This document shows, in pieces, positions 24,468 through 33,065 of a stretch of DNA of 64,000 nucleotides. How positions within the stretch are numbered: position 1 is the stretch's first letter; the number at the start of each line of letters is the position of its first letter. The stretch covers positions 1 through 64,000 of the forward strand of contig NZ_JBQCKK010000006.1 in assembly GCF_051967035.1 (NCBI RefSeq), in the 5' to 3' direction. The translations under genes were made by a program, and so were the position numbers. The DNA is from Brevibacillus sp051967035 (GTDB lineage Bacteria; Bacillota; Bacilli; Brevibacillales; Brevibacillaceae). Below the pieces are notes generated by a model, which worked only from the letters and a program-made list of their open reading frames with translations, was not told where the DNA came from and made no database searches.

Positions 24468-25193
24468 TCACAACCGTCTCCGCACGACATGAAAGTGAAT
24501 TTTGTCAGCTCTGAAGTAGTTATGGGAGTATAAAACAGGCTTTTCACTTTCGTCGTAATGAATCTGCTTGAGCAAGAGCAATGGTGTCGATTTGTCGCAA
24601 TGCAGCAGATTGGAAACCTTTTCATTGTAGCCCATGGGTTCAATGTGAGCCACTGCATACGAAATTCGTACTCCTGTAGCGCTCTCCAGCCATTTGAAAA
24701 TGGATTCCTCACCAGCCGTATAGCCTTCTGGCACCAAGCGCGCAGGAATACGGTCGATACAGTAGACCACAGGTTCGCCGTCAGCCGTCCGTATGCGCTC
24801 TACCGTCAGCATACCTTCACCCGGATTTAAGGCCAAACTCTTCCGCTCTTCGTCTCCCGCCTCGCCAAAGGACGTCTTCAGGATCATGGTCCCTGCGGTA
24901 TATCCTTGACGTTCAATTGCATCCGTCACACTAAAGAGTTCCCCAATTCCGCCCGAAAAAACAGGCTTGGAGTTGATAAAAGTACCCACTCCGTGTCGGC
25001 GAATCACAATTTTCTCTTCTTCCAGAAGGCGGAGCGCTTCGCGAAGGGTTGCCCTGCTTACGCCTAACTGCTTGGATAGTTCGGCTTCGGATGGGAGGCG
25101 TTCACCGGGACGCAGTCGTCCGGTTTCGATGTCACTCTTGATTTTGTCCATAACCAAGAGGAAAAGTGATCGAACATTCCCTTTGATGCTCAT
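24468..25193 (-). CDS. GntR/HutC-family transcriptional regulator (YmfC type)
   Basis: A 241-residue regulator: N-terminal winged helix (about residues 8-75; LPSEAELSKQLGVSR is the recognition region) and a C-terminal UTRA effector domain. The start at 25193 is supported by AGGAG 10 nt upstream and gives the normal N-terminus; upstream in-frame codons have no Shine-Dalgarno. The location after ftsK/spoIIIE equals ymfC in B. subtilis. Its neighbours suggest control of the nucleoside transporter, with a purine-related ligand (inference). Its promoter lies at 25298-25326. Confidence 0.9.
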   Translation of the reverse strand: MSIKGNVRSLFLLVMDKIKSDIETGRLRPGERLPSEAELSKQLGVSRATLREALRLLEEEKIVIRRHGVGTFINSKPVFSGGIGELFSVTDAIERQGYTAGTMILKTSFGEAGDEERKSLALNPGEGMLTVERIRTADGEPVVYCIDRIPARLVPEGYTAGEESIFKWLESATGVRISYAVAHIEPMGYNEKVSNLLHCDKSTPLLLLKQIHYDESEKPVLYSHNYFRADKIHFHVVRRRL

Positions 25194-25297
25194 GTCAAAT
25201 TCACTCCTGTTGTCCTCGAGCCATCCCAACAGGTAGGACGTCAGACCTCTGATTCTCATGAGACGTGATAACAACAATTCCCCTCAATCTGTTAAAA

Positions 25298-25326
25298 ATT
25301 TTACATGAGGGTTGTCCATCATGCAA
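25298..25326 (-). promoter_or_regulatory. sigma-A promoter of the GntR-nup unit
   Basis: TTGCAT, a 17-bp spacer and TAAAAT read toward the GntR gene, beginning about 25 bases after the ftsK terminator. The leader to the ATG is about 100 nt. Confidence 0.7.
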
Positions 25327-25352
25327 GTCAAATATTTTAAAACGGCAACCAG

Positions 25353-25393
25353 AAAAAAACGACCTCGCCGGCAGCATTCCACCGGCAAAGTCG
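25353..25393 (-). terminator. ftsK terminator
   Basis: CGACTTTGCCGG and CCGGCGAGGTCG form a 12-bp stem with G-U pairs, followed by TTTTTTTC, just after the ftsK stop. Confidence 0.88.
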
Positions 25394-25399
25394 CGGGTT

Positions 25400-27763
25400 T
25401 TAGGAAATATTTGATTCAATGGAAGGACGTGGAACACGAACCTCTCGCGGCTTGGAGCCTTCGTACGGGCCAACCACCCCTTGCGCTTCCATCATGTCAA
25501 TCAGCCGTGCTGCCCGGGTGTAGCCCACCCGCAGACGGCGCTGCAAAAGCGAGGCCGAGGCCGTTTGGGCTTCTGAGACGATCTGCACAGCCTGATCGTA
25601 CAGTTCGTCATCCACCACAGCCTGCTGCTCCTCCTGTACTTCGCCGGGAATCATTTCTTCGTGGTAGCGCACTTCCTGCTGCTCTTTCACAAAGTGGACG
25701 ACTTCCTCCACCTCCTTGTCGGAAACGAAAGCGCCCTGCACGCGGATTGGCTTGGAGGCCCCCATCGGCAAGAACAGCATGTCGCCTCTGCCAAGCAGCT
25801 TCTCCGCTCCGCCCATATCCAGAATCGTCCGGGAGTCTGCCATGGAAGAGACGCCAAAGGCAATGCGGGAAGGAATGTTCGCTTTGATGACCCCCGTAAT
25901 GACGTCGACGGAAGGACGCTGAGTGGCAATGATCAAATGAATGCCGGAGGCTCGCGCCATCTGCGCCAGGCGGCAAATCGCATCCTCTACTTCGCCGGGG
26001 GCGACCATCATCAGGTCAGCCAGCTCGTCGACGATGACGACAATGTACGGCAGAGGCGTTCCCTGCCCTTGCGCGTTGTACATCTCGATGTTGCGGCTTC
26101 CTGTCTTCGCAAACAGATTGTAGCGCCGCTCCATTTCGGCCACGACTTTTTTCAGCGCCACAGAAGCCCGCTTCGGATCGGTCACAACGGGGGCCAGCAA
26201 ATGCGGAATGCCGTTGTAAACGTTCAGCTCCACCATTTTCGGGTCGACCATCATCAGCTTGACCTCGTCCGGCTTGGCCTTGAACAAAATGCTCATAATC
26301 AATCCGTTAATGCAGACCGACTTCCCGCTGCCCGTAGCTCCGGCCACCAGCAAGTGCGGCATTTTCGTCAGATCGGCCACGATCGGCTGCCCCGAAATAT
26401 CGCGGCCCAAAGCAACGGTCAGTTTGCCTGCCGCGTCCTGATAGGGGGAAGATTCCAGCACCTCGCGAAGCGACACGACGGCTACCTCGGAATTGGGAAC
26501 CTCGATGCCGATGGCCGACTTCCCCGGAATCGGCGCTTCCATGCGGATGTCTTTGGCCGCCAGCGCCAGCGCCAGGTCATCCGTCAAGCTGACAATCCGG
26601 CTTACTTTTACTCCGGTGGCAGGCTGCACCTCGTAACGGGTGACGGCCGGGCCCCGATGCACTTCGGAGACGGTCGCGCTCACCCCAAAGCTTTTCAAGG
26701 TTTGCACCAGTTTGAGCGCATTCGAGGTGTGATCCACATCTTTGGCCGTTCCGATTGAACGCGGTCTGGCCAGCATCTGCAAGCTCGGCAGCTCATAGGG
26801 CACAGTCGGCTGCTCTTCGCCCGTCTCCAGCGTTCCGAAAATCTCCTCGTCCCCCTCCAGGGCAAACGTAATTTCCTGCTTCGTTTGCGCGGCGGCAGGC
26901 TTGGCAGCCGGGTCAGGCGCTGTTGTCGCCTCGTCCTCCATCGCGATTCGTTCGGCAAAATCGTGAATGACCGGGATGACAGGCTGCTCCACCGCTTGCT
27001 CGTCGAAGTTCGCCTTGCGCTCTCTCACCGAAATCGCACCCGTGTCCGATTCGTCCGCTCCCGGCAGCTTCTCTTTGCGCTGCGCGTCCGCTTCCTTCGT
27101 CTCTTTTTTCCTGCGCTCGCCCTCCTCCTGCAAAAGCTGGACGGAGTCTTTGATCGCTTCCTTCGCTTTGCCGTAGAAGAGCGCGATTTTGTCCCGCCCA
27201 AACATCAAAATGTTCACATAAGAAAGATTGAACAGAAACATAAGACCGACGAGAAACAAAAAGACAATCATCAAGCCTGTTCCAATCGTTCCGACGAGGC
27301 CGTTGGTGACAGCGAAGAAGAGCGCGCCCACCATGCCTCCGCCCACCCCGGTCGTGGACACCTTTTGACTGTGATCCAGCCAAATTCTGTCCCAGGTCAC
27401 CCGGATGATGCTCTGCTCGGCGAATTTGCCGTCCGCCGTGATCTGCTTGTACAAGATCAGATGATCCCACGTCAGGATCGCAAGTCCGATCAACGCAATC
27501 CCCAGCACACGATAGGTAAGTCGCGGTGGCTGTCGCGTAAACATCATATGGACGGCCATTCCGATCATCAGCACAGGGATGAGAAAATCCCAGGAGCCTG
27601 CCATGAAACGGAACAAAAACGCGAGGATATTTTTGCCCAGCCATCCGCTTTCCAGAAGTCCGATCAAGGACAGCACAATGATGAGCAATCCGAGCAGCTC
27701 TATTTTGACAACCGAGGCCAATGCCGCTTGGGACCGCTCTCTTTTTCTCCTACTCAATGGCAT
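25400..27763 (-). CDS. spoIIIE: DNA translocase FtsK/SpoIIIE
   Basis: This 787-residue hexameric DNA pump moves chromosomes through the division or sporulation septum. In order: four N-terminal membrane helices (about residues 25-185), a charged Glu/Lys-rich linker (about 200-310), and the motor with Walker A GATGSGKS (about 475) and Walker B VIVDELADLM (about 590). The final 65 residues form the winged-helix gamma domain that reads polar sequence signals (LLQRRLRVGYTRAARLID). B. subtilis spoIIIE occupies the same position between ylzJ and ymfC. Confidence 0.96.
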   Translation of the reverse strand: MPLSRRKRERSQAALASVVKIELLGLLIIVLSLIGLLESGWLGKNILAFLFRFMAGSWDFLIPVLMIGMAVHMMFTRQPPRLTYRVLGIALIGLAILTWDHLILYKQITADGKFAEQSIIRVTWDRIWLDHSQKVSTTGVGGGMVGALFFAVTNGLVGTIGTGLMIVFLFLVGLMFLFNLSYVNILMFGRDKIALFYGKAKEAIKDSVQLLQEEGERRKKETKEADAQRKEKLPGADESDTGAISVRERKANFDEQAVEQPVIPVIHDFAERIAMEDEATTAPDPAAKPAAAQTKQEITFALEGDEEIFGTLETGEEQPTVPYELPSLQMLARPRSIGTAKDVDHTSNALKLVQTLKSFGVSATVSEVHRGPAVTRYEVQPATGVKVSRIVSLTDDLALALAAKDIRMEAPIPGKSAIGIEVPNSEVAVVSLREVLESSPYQDAAGKLTVALGRDISGQPIVADLTKMPHLLVAGATGSGKSVCINGLIMSILFKAKPDEVKLMMVDPKMVELNVYNGIPHLLAPVVTDPKRASVALKKVVAEMERRYNLFAKTGSRNIEMYNAQGQGTPLPYIVVIVDELADLMMVAPGEVEDAICRLAQMARASGIHLIIATQRPSVDVITGVIKANIPSRIAFGVSSMADSRTILDMGGAEKLLGRGDMLFLPMGASKPIRVQGAFVSDKEVEEVVHFVKEQQEVRYHEEMIPGEVQEEQQAVVDDELYDQAVQIVSEAQTASASLLQRRLRVGYTRAARLIDMMEAQGVVGPYEGSKPREVRVPRPSIESNIS

Positions 27764-27802
27764 GCCTCCTTTTTGTGCTTACTACCGCTATGTACAAGAA
27801 AT

Positions 27803-27834
27803 GGGAAAAAGGCAGCCGTAGTTTGTTCGGCTGC
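27803..27834 (-). terminator. terminator-like hairpin in the ftsK leader
   Basis: GCAGCCG and CGGCTGC form a 7-bp stem with a 9-nt loop followed by CTTTTTC. It lies about 45 bases after the extended -10 promoter (27850-27878) and 45 before the ftsK start, so it may attenuate ftsK rather than end tepA-ylzJ. Confidence 0.65.
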
Positions 27835-27849
27835 TGTTCGTACATCCTT

Positions 27850-27878
27850 AGTATAACACAGGAAATTCATAGAAATAC
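27850..27878 (-). promoter_or_regulatory. extended -10 promoter of ftsK/spoIIIE
   Basis: GTATTT, 17 bp and TATACT with TGT before it (extended -10) lie in the 123-bp gap after ylzJ. The -35 is poor. Confidence 0.55.
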
Positions 27879-27886
27879 AGGACTTC

Positions 27887-28117
27887 TTAGACGAGCCATT
27901 CCGGGTGGAACTGAACTTTTTGTCCAGGGGCGTAATGGGCTTTCAAATAGTCCTGCGGGTCCGGACTAATCAGCCTGACGATTCGCCCTTCATACGGCCC
28001 GGTCCGCTCCACCAGCATGGTCGCATGGCCGTTCGTAATCTCTTCCAGCTCCTGTTTTTCCACCTGGTCCATGTTGGCAAAAACCGTCTCTACCGGGATG
28101 ATCGAGTAAAAAATCAT
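27887..28117 (-). CDS. ylzJ: YlzJ-like protein
   Basis: This 76-residue protein of unknown function belongs to the YlzJ-like family (starts MIFYSIIPVETVF; ends around HPEWLV). It overlaps the tepA stop by 4 bases (ATGA), so it is translated with tepA. Orthologues sit next to tepA and spoIIIE in Bacillus. No membrane segment or signal peptide is present. Transcription is presumably from the sigma-G promoter of tepA. Confidence 0.88.
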   Translation of the reverse strand: MIFYSIIPVETVFANMDQVEKQELEEITNGHATMLVERTGPYEGRIVRLISPDPQDYLKAHYAPGQKVQFHPEWLV

Positions 28118-28947
28118 TGGAGAACCCGCTCCTCCCCATTTCGGGCTTTTTCGATCAGTTCGTTCAGTTTTTTCAGCGCCTTGCCCAGACCGCCGACCTC
28201 GTCGATCAGGCCGTACTTGACGGCATCGACGCCGATAACATTCGTTCCGATATCGCGAGTCAACTCGCCTGTACGCATCATCAGCTCCCGAAACTTCTCT
28301 TCGGAAATGTTCGAATGGCGGGCGATAAAGCTGACGACGCGATCCTGCATTTTGTCCAAGTATTCAAAGGTTTGCGGAACCCCGATGACGAGCCCTGTCA
28401 GCCGAATCGGATGGATGGTCATCGTCGCGGTTTCCGCGATAAACGAGTACGTACCGGCAACGGCAATCGGCACGCCGATGCTGTGGCCGCCGCCGAGAAC
28501 AAGCGTCACGACGGGCTTGGACATCGAAGCCACCATCTCCGCAATCGCCAGCCCTGCTTCCACGTCTCCGCCTACGGTGTTCAAAATCACGAGCACCCCT
28601 TCGATCTTGCTGTTTTGCTCGGCTGCAACCAGCTGCGGGATCAGATGCTCGTACTTGGTGGTCTTGTTCTGCGGGGGCAGTTGAATGTGCCCTTCCACTT
28701 GTCCGATGATGGTCATACAATAAATATTGCTTTCCAGCTGCGGTACGGTGGTTTGCCCCAATTGGCTGATGGAGTCCAGGACCCTTTTTTTGGAATCTTC
28801 CTGGGCGGGAGCTTCCGCAGGCGGCGAAACAGCAGGCTCCTGTCCATCCGGAGGCGAGGTTTCGGGCGCAGCGCCTTTGTCGTCGTTCGCAAGCGAGCTT
28901 GTAAAGGGCGGCTTATTTAAAAATGCGTTGTATGGTTGCTTTGACAT
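28114..28947 (-). CDS. tepA: TepA, ClpP-like protease of spores
   Basis: 277 residues with a ClpP/crotonase fold. The catalytic Ser lies in GGGHSIGVPIA (about residue 168), with LNTVGGDVEAGL shortly before it. A His in the IHPIRL segment (about 190) may serve in the active site. In B. subtilis TepA (YmfB) is needed for degradation of small acid-soluble proteins in spore outgrowth. The start is set at 28947 where GGAGG is 7 nt away; the first 60 residues are Pro/Glu-rich and likely disordered. A consensus sigma-G promoter lies upstream (28974-29003), matching a forespore role. Confidence 0.92.
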   Translation of the reverse strand: MSKQPYNAFLNKPPFTSSLANDDKGAAPETSPPDGQEPAVSPPAEAPAQEDSKKRVLDSISQLGQTTVPQLESNIYCMTIIGQVEGHIQLPPQNKTTKYEHLIPQLVAAEQNSKIEGVLVILNTVGGDVEAGLAIAEMVASMSKPVVTLVLGGGHSIGVPIAVAGTYSFIAETATMTIHPIRLTGLVIGVPQTFEYLDKMQDRVVSFIARHSNISEEKFRELMMRTGELTRDIGTNVIGVDAVKYGLIDEVGGLGKALKKLNELIEKARNGEERVLQ

Positions 28948-28973
28948 GGATGATCCTCCCTCACTTTCCTTTG

Positions 28974-29003
28974 TAGTATGGTTAGCGAATGGGAAAATCA
29001 TGC
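28974..29003 (-). promoter_or_regulatory. sigma-G promoter of tepA-ylzJ
   Basis: GCATG, an 18-bp spacer and CATACTA match the sigma-G pattern (GHATR, 17-18, CATNHTA) at every defined position. It lies about 25 bases before the tepA start, immediately after the rnj terminator. Confidence 0.75.
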
Positions 29004-29014
29004 GCCGCCCACGG

Positions 29015-29063
29015 CCAAAAAAGCCAGGAACCCCCTTCATTCCGGTGGATTCCTGGCTCTTTT
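29015..29063 (-). terminator. rnj terminator
   Basis: AGCCAGGAA and TTCCTGGCT form a 9-bp stem with a 19-nt loop followed by TTTTTTGG; A-rich DNA on the other side would make it functional in the opposite direction as well. Confidence 0.88.
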
Positions 29064-29071
29064 TCCTTCCC

Positions 29072-30748
29072 TTACACTTCCATAATAATCGGCAGGATCA
29101 TCGGACGGCGACGCGTTTGTTCGTACAGATAACGTCCCAATGATTCCTTTACATTATTTTTCAGGGATGACCATTCATTTACATTTTCTTCCATGCATTT
29201 GATAAGTGTTTGGGTCACGATGCGATTCGCTTCATCCAGCAGTTCCTCGGATTCACGCACATAGACGAAACCGCGAGAGATGATGTCTGGGCCAGACAGA
29301 ATCGTGCCGTTTTGTTTGCTGAGTGTCACGACAACTACCAGTATGCCGTCTTGGGACAGTAATTTGCGATCTCTAAGTACGATGTTTCCAACATCGCCGA
29401 CACCCAGGCCGTCAATCAGGACGTTGCCTGCGGGGACTTTCGGGCCGTAACGCGCCCGTCCCCCGGAGATTTCCACCGTATCGCCGTTATCCAGCAAAAA
29501 GATGTTCTCCTCCGGGATGCCCACCTGCTCTGCCAGCAACGCATGCATTTTCAGCATCCGGTATTCGCCGTGAACAGGAATAAAGTACTTAGGCTTCATT
29601 AAATTCAGCATGAGCCGCAGTTCTTCCTGACTGCCATGACCGGAGACGTGGACGGTTCCGTTAGGTCCATGGCCGCCATAAATCACATCGGCACCAATTC
29701 TCGAAAGCTGGTCAATCGTGCGCGCGACATACTTTTCGTTCCCCGGAATCGGGGTCGCCGCGATAATGACCGTATCTCCTGGAAGGATGTCAATTTTCCG
29801 ATGGGCGGATCGGGCCATGCGAGTGAGCGCGGACATTGGCTCTCCTTGGCTTCCAGTAGACAAAATCACGACTTGTTCAGCAGGCAGCTTGTTGATTTCG
29901 TCGCTCTCGACAATCAAGCCATCGGGAACGAACAAATAGCCCAGCTCTCTGCTGATATTGATGACGTTTTGCATGCTTCGGCCAACGACCGTCAGCTTGC
30001 GGTTGAACTGCACGGCTGCATCCACGACCTGCTGGATGCGGTGCACGTTCGATGCGAAGGTAGAGACGACGATTCGTCCCGTCGCCTTGCTGAAGACGTC
30101 TTTGATGGCCAGGCCCACCGAGCGCTCCGATCCGGTAAATCCGGGCCGTTCTGCATTGGTACTGTCAGACAGCAAGCACAGTACGCCGCGATCGCCAATC
30201 ATGGCCATCTTGGCCAGATCAGCTGCCTGGTTGTTGATCGGCGTTTGATCGAACTTGAAGTCTCCTGTATGGACGACGTAGCCTTCGGGCGTTTCCAGGC
30301 AGACTCCCACACAATCCGGAATACTGTGATTCACCCGGAAAAAGGTCGCTTTCATTTTTCCGAGAACGACTTCCGAATCGCTGTGAATCAATACGCGCTT
30401 CGTTTCGTTTAGAATACCCGCTTCTTTCAATTTTGCATCAATCAGGCCGAGGGTAAGTTTTGTCGCATAAACCGGGACTTTCAAATGCTTCAGCACATAG
30501 CTGAGGCCGCCGATATGATCTTCGTGTCCATGCGTAATGATAATACCCCGAACTTTGTCGCGGTTCTCCTCCAAGTAGGTGATGTCCGGAATCACCATGT
30601 CAATTCCCAGCATTTCCTCTTCCGGGAATTTCAATCCGGCATCAATCACTACGATGTCGTCCCCGCTTTGTACCACGTACATATTCTTCCCAATTTCGCC
30701 GACTCCGCCCAGGGCGAAAATGAGAACAGAGTGATTCGACTTTGCCAA
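29072..30748 (-). CDS. rnj: ribonuclease J (J1-type)
   Basis: This is a 558-residue metallo-beta-lactamase/beta-CASP RNase with 5'-3' exo- and endonuclease activity. The zinc motif HGHEDHIGG (about residue 74) is complete, and HTGDFKFDQTP, SDSTNAE, FASNVHRIQQ and HGEYRMLKMH follow. It ends RRPMILPIIMEV, like B. subtilis RNase J1. The position between dapA and tepA is that of rnjB (J2) in B. subtilis, although the motifs are J1-like. The start is TTG, with AGGAGG 8 nt upstream. It has its own promoter and terminator. Confidence 0.95.
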   Translation of the reverse strand: MAKSNHSVLIFALGGVGEIGKNMYVVQSGDDIVVIDAGLKFPEEEMLGIDMVIPDITYLEENRDKVRGIIITHGHEDHIGGLSYVLKHLKVPVYATKLTLGLIDAKLKEAGILNETKRVLIHSDSEVVLGKMKATFFRVNHSIPDCVGVCLETPEGYVVHTGDFKFDQTPINNQAADLAKMAMIGDRGVLCLLSDSTNAERPGFTGSERSVGLAIKDVFSKATGRIVVSTFASNVHRIQQVVDAAVQFNRKLTVVGRSMQNVINISRELGYLFVPDGLIVESDEINKLPAEQVVILSTGSQGEPMSALTRMARSAHRKIDILPGDTVIIAATPIPGNEKYVARTIDQLSRIGADVIYGGHGPNGTVHVSGHGSQEELRLMLNLMKPKYFIPVHGEYRMLKMHALLAEQVGIPEENIFLLDNGDTVEISGGRARYGPKVPAGNVLIDGLGVGDVGNIVLRDRKLLSQDGILVVVVTLSKQNGTILSGPDIISRGFVYVRESEELLDEANRIVTQTLIKCMEENVNEWSSLKNNVKESLGRYLYEQTRRRPMILPIIMEV

Positions 30749-30814
30749 ACGTGTAACCTCCTATATTTAGTTGTCATGTCCACTCAAAAAAACCGCCCCA
30801 AATCACTTGTTTTC

Positions 30815-30844
30815 ATTATACCCGAAGTGAAAACCTGAACACAA
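30815..30844 (-). promoter_or_regulatory. sigma-A promoter of rnj
   Basis: TTGTGT, an 18-bp spacer and TATAAT lie about 70 bases before the rnj TTG start, directly after the dapA terminator. Confidence 0.75.
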
Positions 30845-30845
30845 G

Positions 30846-30878
30846 GAAAAAGAGCCATCCCGTTGTGGAATGGCTCTT
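30846..30878 (-). terminator. dapA terminator
   Basis: AAGAGCCATTCC and GGGATGGCTCTT pair around ACAAC and are followed by TTTTCC. It ends the asd-dapG-dapA unit. Confidence 0.9.
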
Positions 30879-30901
30879 GGACATCTCGTTCTTTTGGTGG
30901 G

Positions 30902-31768
30902 CTAGTCAAGCAATGCGTGTACAAATGCTTTTTCCTGCTCGTTCAACTCTACCAATGGCAGGCGTACTCCCCCCACAGCTACGCCGAGCTTTTCCAGCGC
31001 GACTTTGGTTGGTCCTGGACTCGGATAGGCGAACAGTCCTTCGAACACAGGCATCAGCTTGCGGTGGATACACGCTGCTTCTGCGTGTTTTCCCTGGAAG
31101 AAGGCGTCCATCATCTCGGTCATTGGCGTCCCGACCACATGGCTCGCCACACTGACAACGCCCACCCCGCCAATCGACAGGACGGGCAACGTCAAACTGT
31201 CGTCACCGCTGTACAGCTCGAAGCCTTCCGGCGCATGCTCGATAATTTGCGCCATCTGCCCCAGATTGCCGGACGCTTCCTTGATGCAAACCACGTTGGG
31301 CAACTGGGCCAGACGCAACGTCGTCTCTGCCGTCATATTCACAACCGAACGGCCTGGTACGTTGTACAGCATGACAGGGAGATCCGTCGACTCTGCCAGT
31401 GCTTTGAAATGAGCGTACAAACCTTCCTGGGACGGCTTGCTGTAGTAAGGAGCGACAACCATGACAGCGTCTACGCCGATGGACTGAACCGCCTGGGTGA
31501 ACGCGATGCTGGATGCCGTATCGTTGCTGCCCGTTCCCGCGATAATGTGGCATTTGCCTTTCGCATACGCTACTGCGTGGCGAAACAGCTCCAGCTTCTC
31601 CTCGCGGGAGAGCGTCGGCGACTCGCCTGTCGTGCCGCTCAGCACGATCCCTGTCGTCCCATTGGCGAGCAGGTGATCGATCAGGCGCTCCGTTTTATCG
31701 AAATCAATCTCTAATTGCTCATTAAAAGGCGTTACCATGGCGGTAACCAGCCGACCAAAACGTGCCAC
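30902..31768 (-). CDS. dapA: 4-hydroxy-tetrahydrodipicolinate synthase
   Basis: DapA condenses aspartate semialdehyde and pyruvate, the first step toward diaminopimelate, lysine and dipicolinate. It is an (alpha/beta)8 barrel of 288 residues: GTTGESPTLS (about residue 42), YNVPGRS (about 132), and the Schiff-base Lys in VVCIKEASGN (about 160). I start it at the GTG of 31768, giving MARFGRLVTAMVTPF and an AGGAG at about 11 nt. A longer frame to 31831 would overlap dapG, but its N-terminus is foreign to the family. It is last in the asd-dapG-dapA group. Confidence 0.93.
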   Translation of the reverse strand: MARFGRLVTAMVTPFNEQLEIDFDKTERLIDHLLANGTTGIVLSGTTGESPTLSREEKLELFRHAVAYAKGKCHIIAGTGSNDTASSIAFTQAVQSIGVDAVMVVAPYYSKPSQEGLYAHFKALAESTDLPVMLYNVPGRSVVNMTAETTLRLAQLPNVVCIKEASGNLGQMAQIIEHAPEGFELYSGDDSLTLPVLSIGGVGVVSVASHVVGTPMTEMMDAFFQGKHAEAACIHRKLMPVFEGLFAYPSPGPTKVALEKLGVAVGGVRLPLVELNEQEKAFVHALLD

Positions 31769-31827
31769 TAGCTTTCCCACTCCTCTTGTTGTAGTTCCAC
31801 AGACATCAAAAATGAAAATAAGAGTGC

Positions 31828-33054
31828 TCACATATGGTGGGCGTGCAGTTGGAACTGTTGATGCAGGGCGCGTACCGCCCGCACCATGTCTGACTCACGC
31901 ACCAGTACCCAAATCGTCGTATGGGAGTCCGCCGACTGCAAAATTTGAATATCTTCTTTCGTCAAAGCCTCCACAATCCGCGCCATGACGCCGGGAACTC
32001 CGGTCATACCCGCCCCGATGACAGAAACCTTCGCGCAGTGCGGCAAAAGCTGCGGCTCATATCCCATGTCCGTCAGCAGCCGCGCTGCTTTTGCTCCCAT
32101 CTCGTCATGAACCGTGTAGGCAACCCCCAATGGGTTCACGTTGATGAAATCGACACTGATGTTATTGGTTGCCATCGTTTTGAATACTTGCAGCTGCGTA
32201 TCGTAGTAGCCTTCCTTGTTGGCCACCTTGATCTGGGTGATGTTTGGCACATGAGCAATCCCCATGACGACCCTGTCCTGTACCGAATATCCCTTTTTGC
32301 CGATCTCCAGCATGGTCGTCACCAGTGTACCAGGGTCGTCCGAAAACGTAGAACGAACGCGAATCGGCACGTTCGCCTGCATCGCGATTTCTACCGCTCG
32401 CGGATGAATCACTTTTGCTCCCAGATGAGCCATGTTGCAAATCTCGGTGTACGTCACCATGCCGAGCGGCTGTGCTTCTTCGACGATGCGCGGGTCCGCC
32501 GTCATGATGCCTTCCACATCCGTAAAAATGTCCACCATCTCGGCTTGCAGGGCAACGCCGAGAGCTGTGGCTGTCGTGTCACTGCCACCGCGTCCCAGCG
32601 TCGTAATTTCCCAATCCGCTGTCCGCCCCTGGAAGCCGGGAACGATCACAACCTGGCCTGCTTGCAGGTGCTGCAAAATGCGGCTCGGGTCAATCGAGAG
32701 AATTTGGGCGTTGGTAAAATCGTCACTCGTCACGATATTGGCCTGGCCGCCCGTCAGGATGGTAGCCTTGATTCCGCGGGAATTCAGCATGCTGCACATA
32801 ACGGTAGCGGAAATGATCTCCCCGGTATGCATCAGCATATCCATCTCGCGACGAGGCAGCTGGTTCCCATTGCTGCGAACCAACTGCAAAAGTGTATCGG
32901 TTGCGTAAGGATCGCCTTTGCGCCCCATGGCCGATACGACAACGACGAGGGCATACCCTTCGTCGATCGCTTTTTGTATATGGTAGATTGCCCTCATCCG
33001 GCAATCTTCCGTCGTCAAGGAAGAACCACCGAACTTCTGGACGAGAATCTTCAC
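31828..33054 (-). CDS. dapG: aspartate kinase (DapG type)
   Basis: The 408-residue enzyme phosphorylates aspartate, opening the path to lysine, threonine, methionine, diaminopimelate and dipicolinate. The amino-acid-kinase domain has the KFGGSSL start and GRGGSDTTA (about residue 155). Two ACT domains follow (about 265-400), with VSVIGAGMTGVPG as a typical segment. In B. subtilis DapG is the diaminopimelate-inhibited isoenzyme, and the asd-dapG-dapA order there is the same. Effector specificity is inferred from this synteny. It begins 11 bases after asd. Confidence 0.93.
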   Translation of the reverse strand: MKILVQKFGGSSLTTEDCRMRAIYHIQKAIDEGYALVVVVSAMGRKGDPYATDTLLQLVRSNGNQLPRREMDMLMHTGEIISATVMCSMLNSRGIKATILTGGQANIVTSDDFTNAQILSIDPSRILQHLQAGQVVIVPGFQGRTADWEITTLGRGGSDTTATALGVALQAEMVDIFTDVEGIMTADPRIVEEAQPLGMVTYTEICNMAHLGAKVIHPRAVEIAMQANVPIRVRSTFSDDPGTLVTTMLEIGKKGYSVQDRVVMGIAHVPNITQIKVANKEGYYDTQLQVFKTMATNNISVDFINVNPLGVAYTVHDEMGAKAARLLTDMGYEPQLLPHCAKVSVIGAGMTGVPGVMARIVEALTKEDIQILQSADSHTTIWVLVRESDMVRAVRALHQQFQLHAHHM

Positions 33055-33065
33055 AAACCTCTCCC

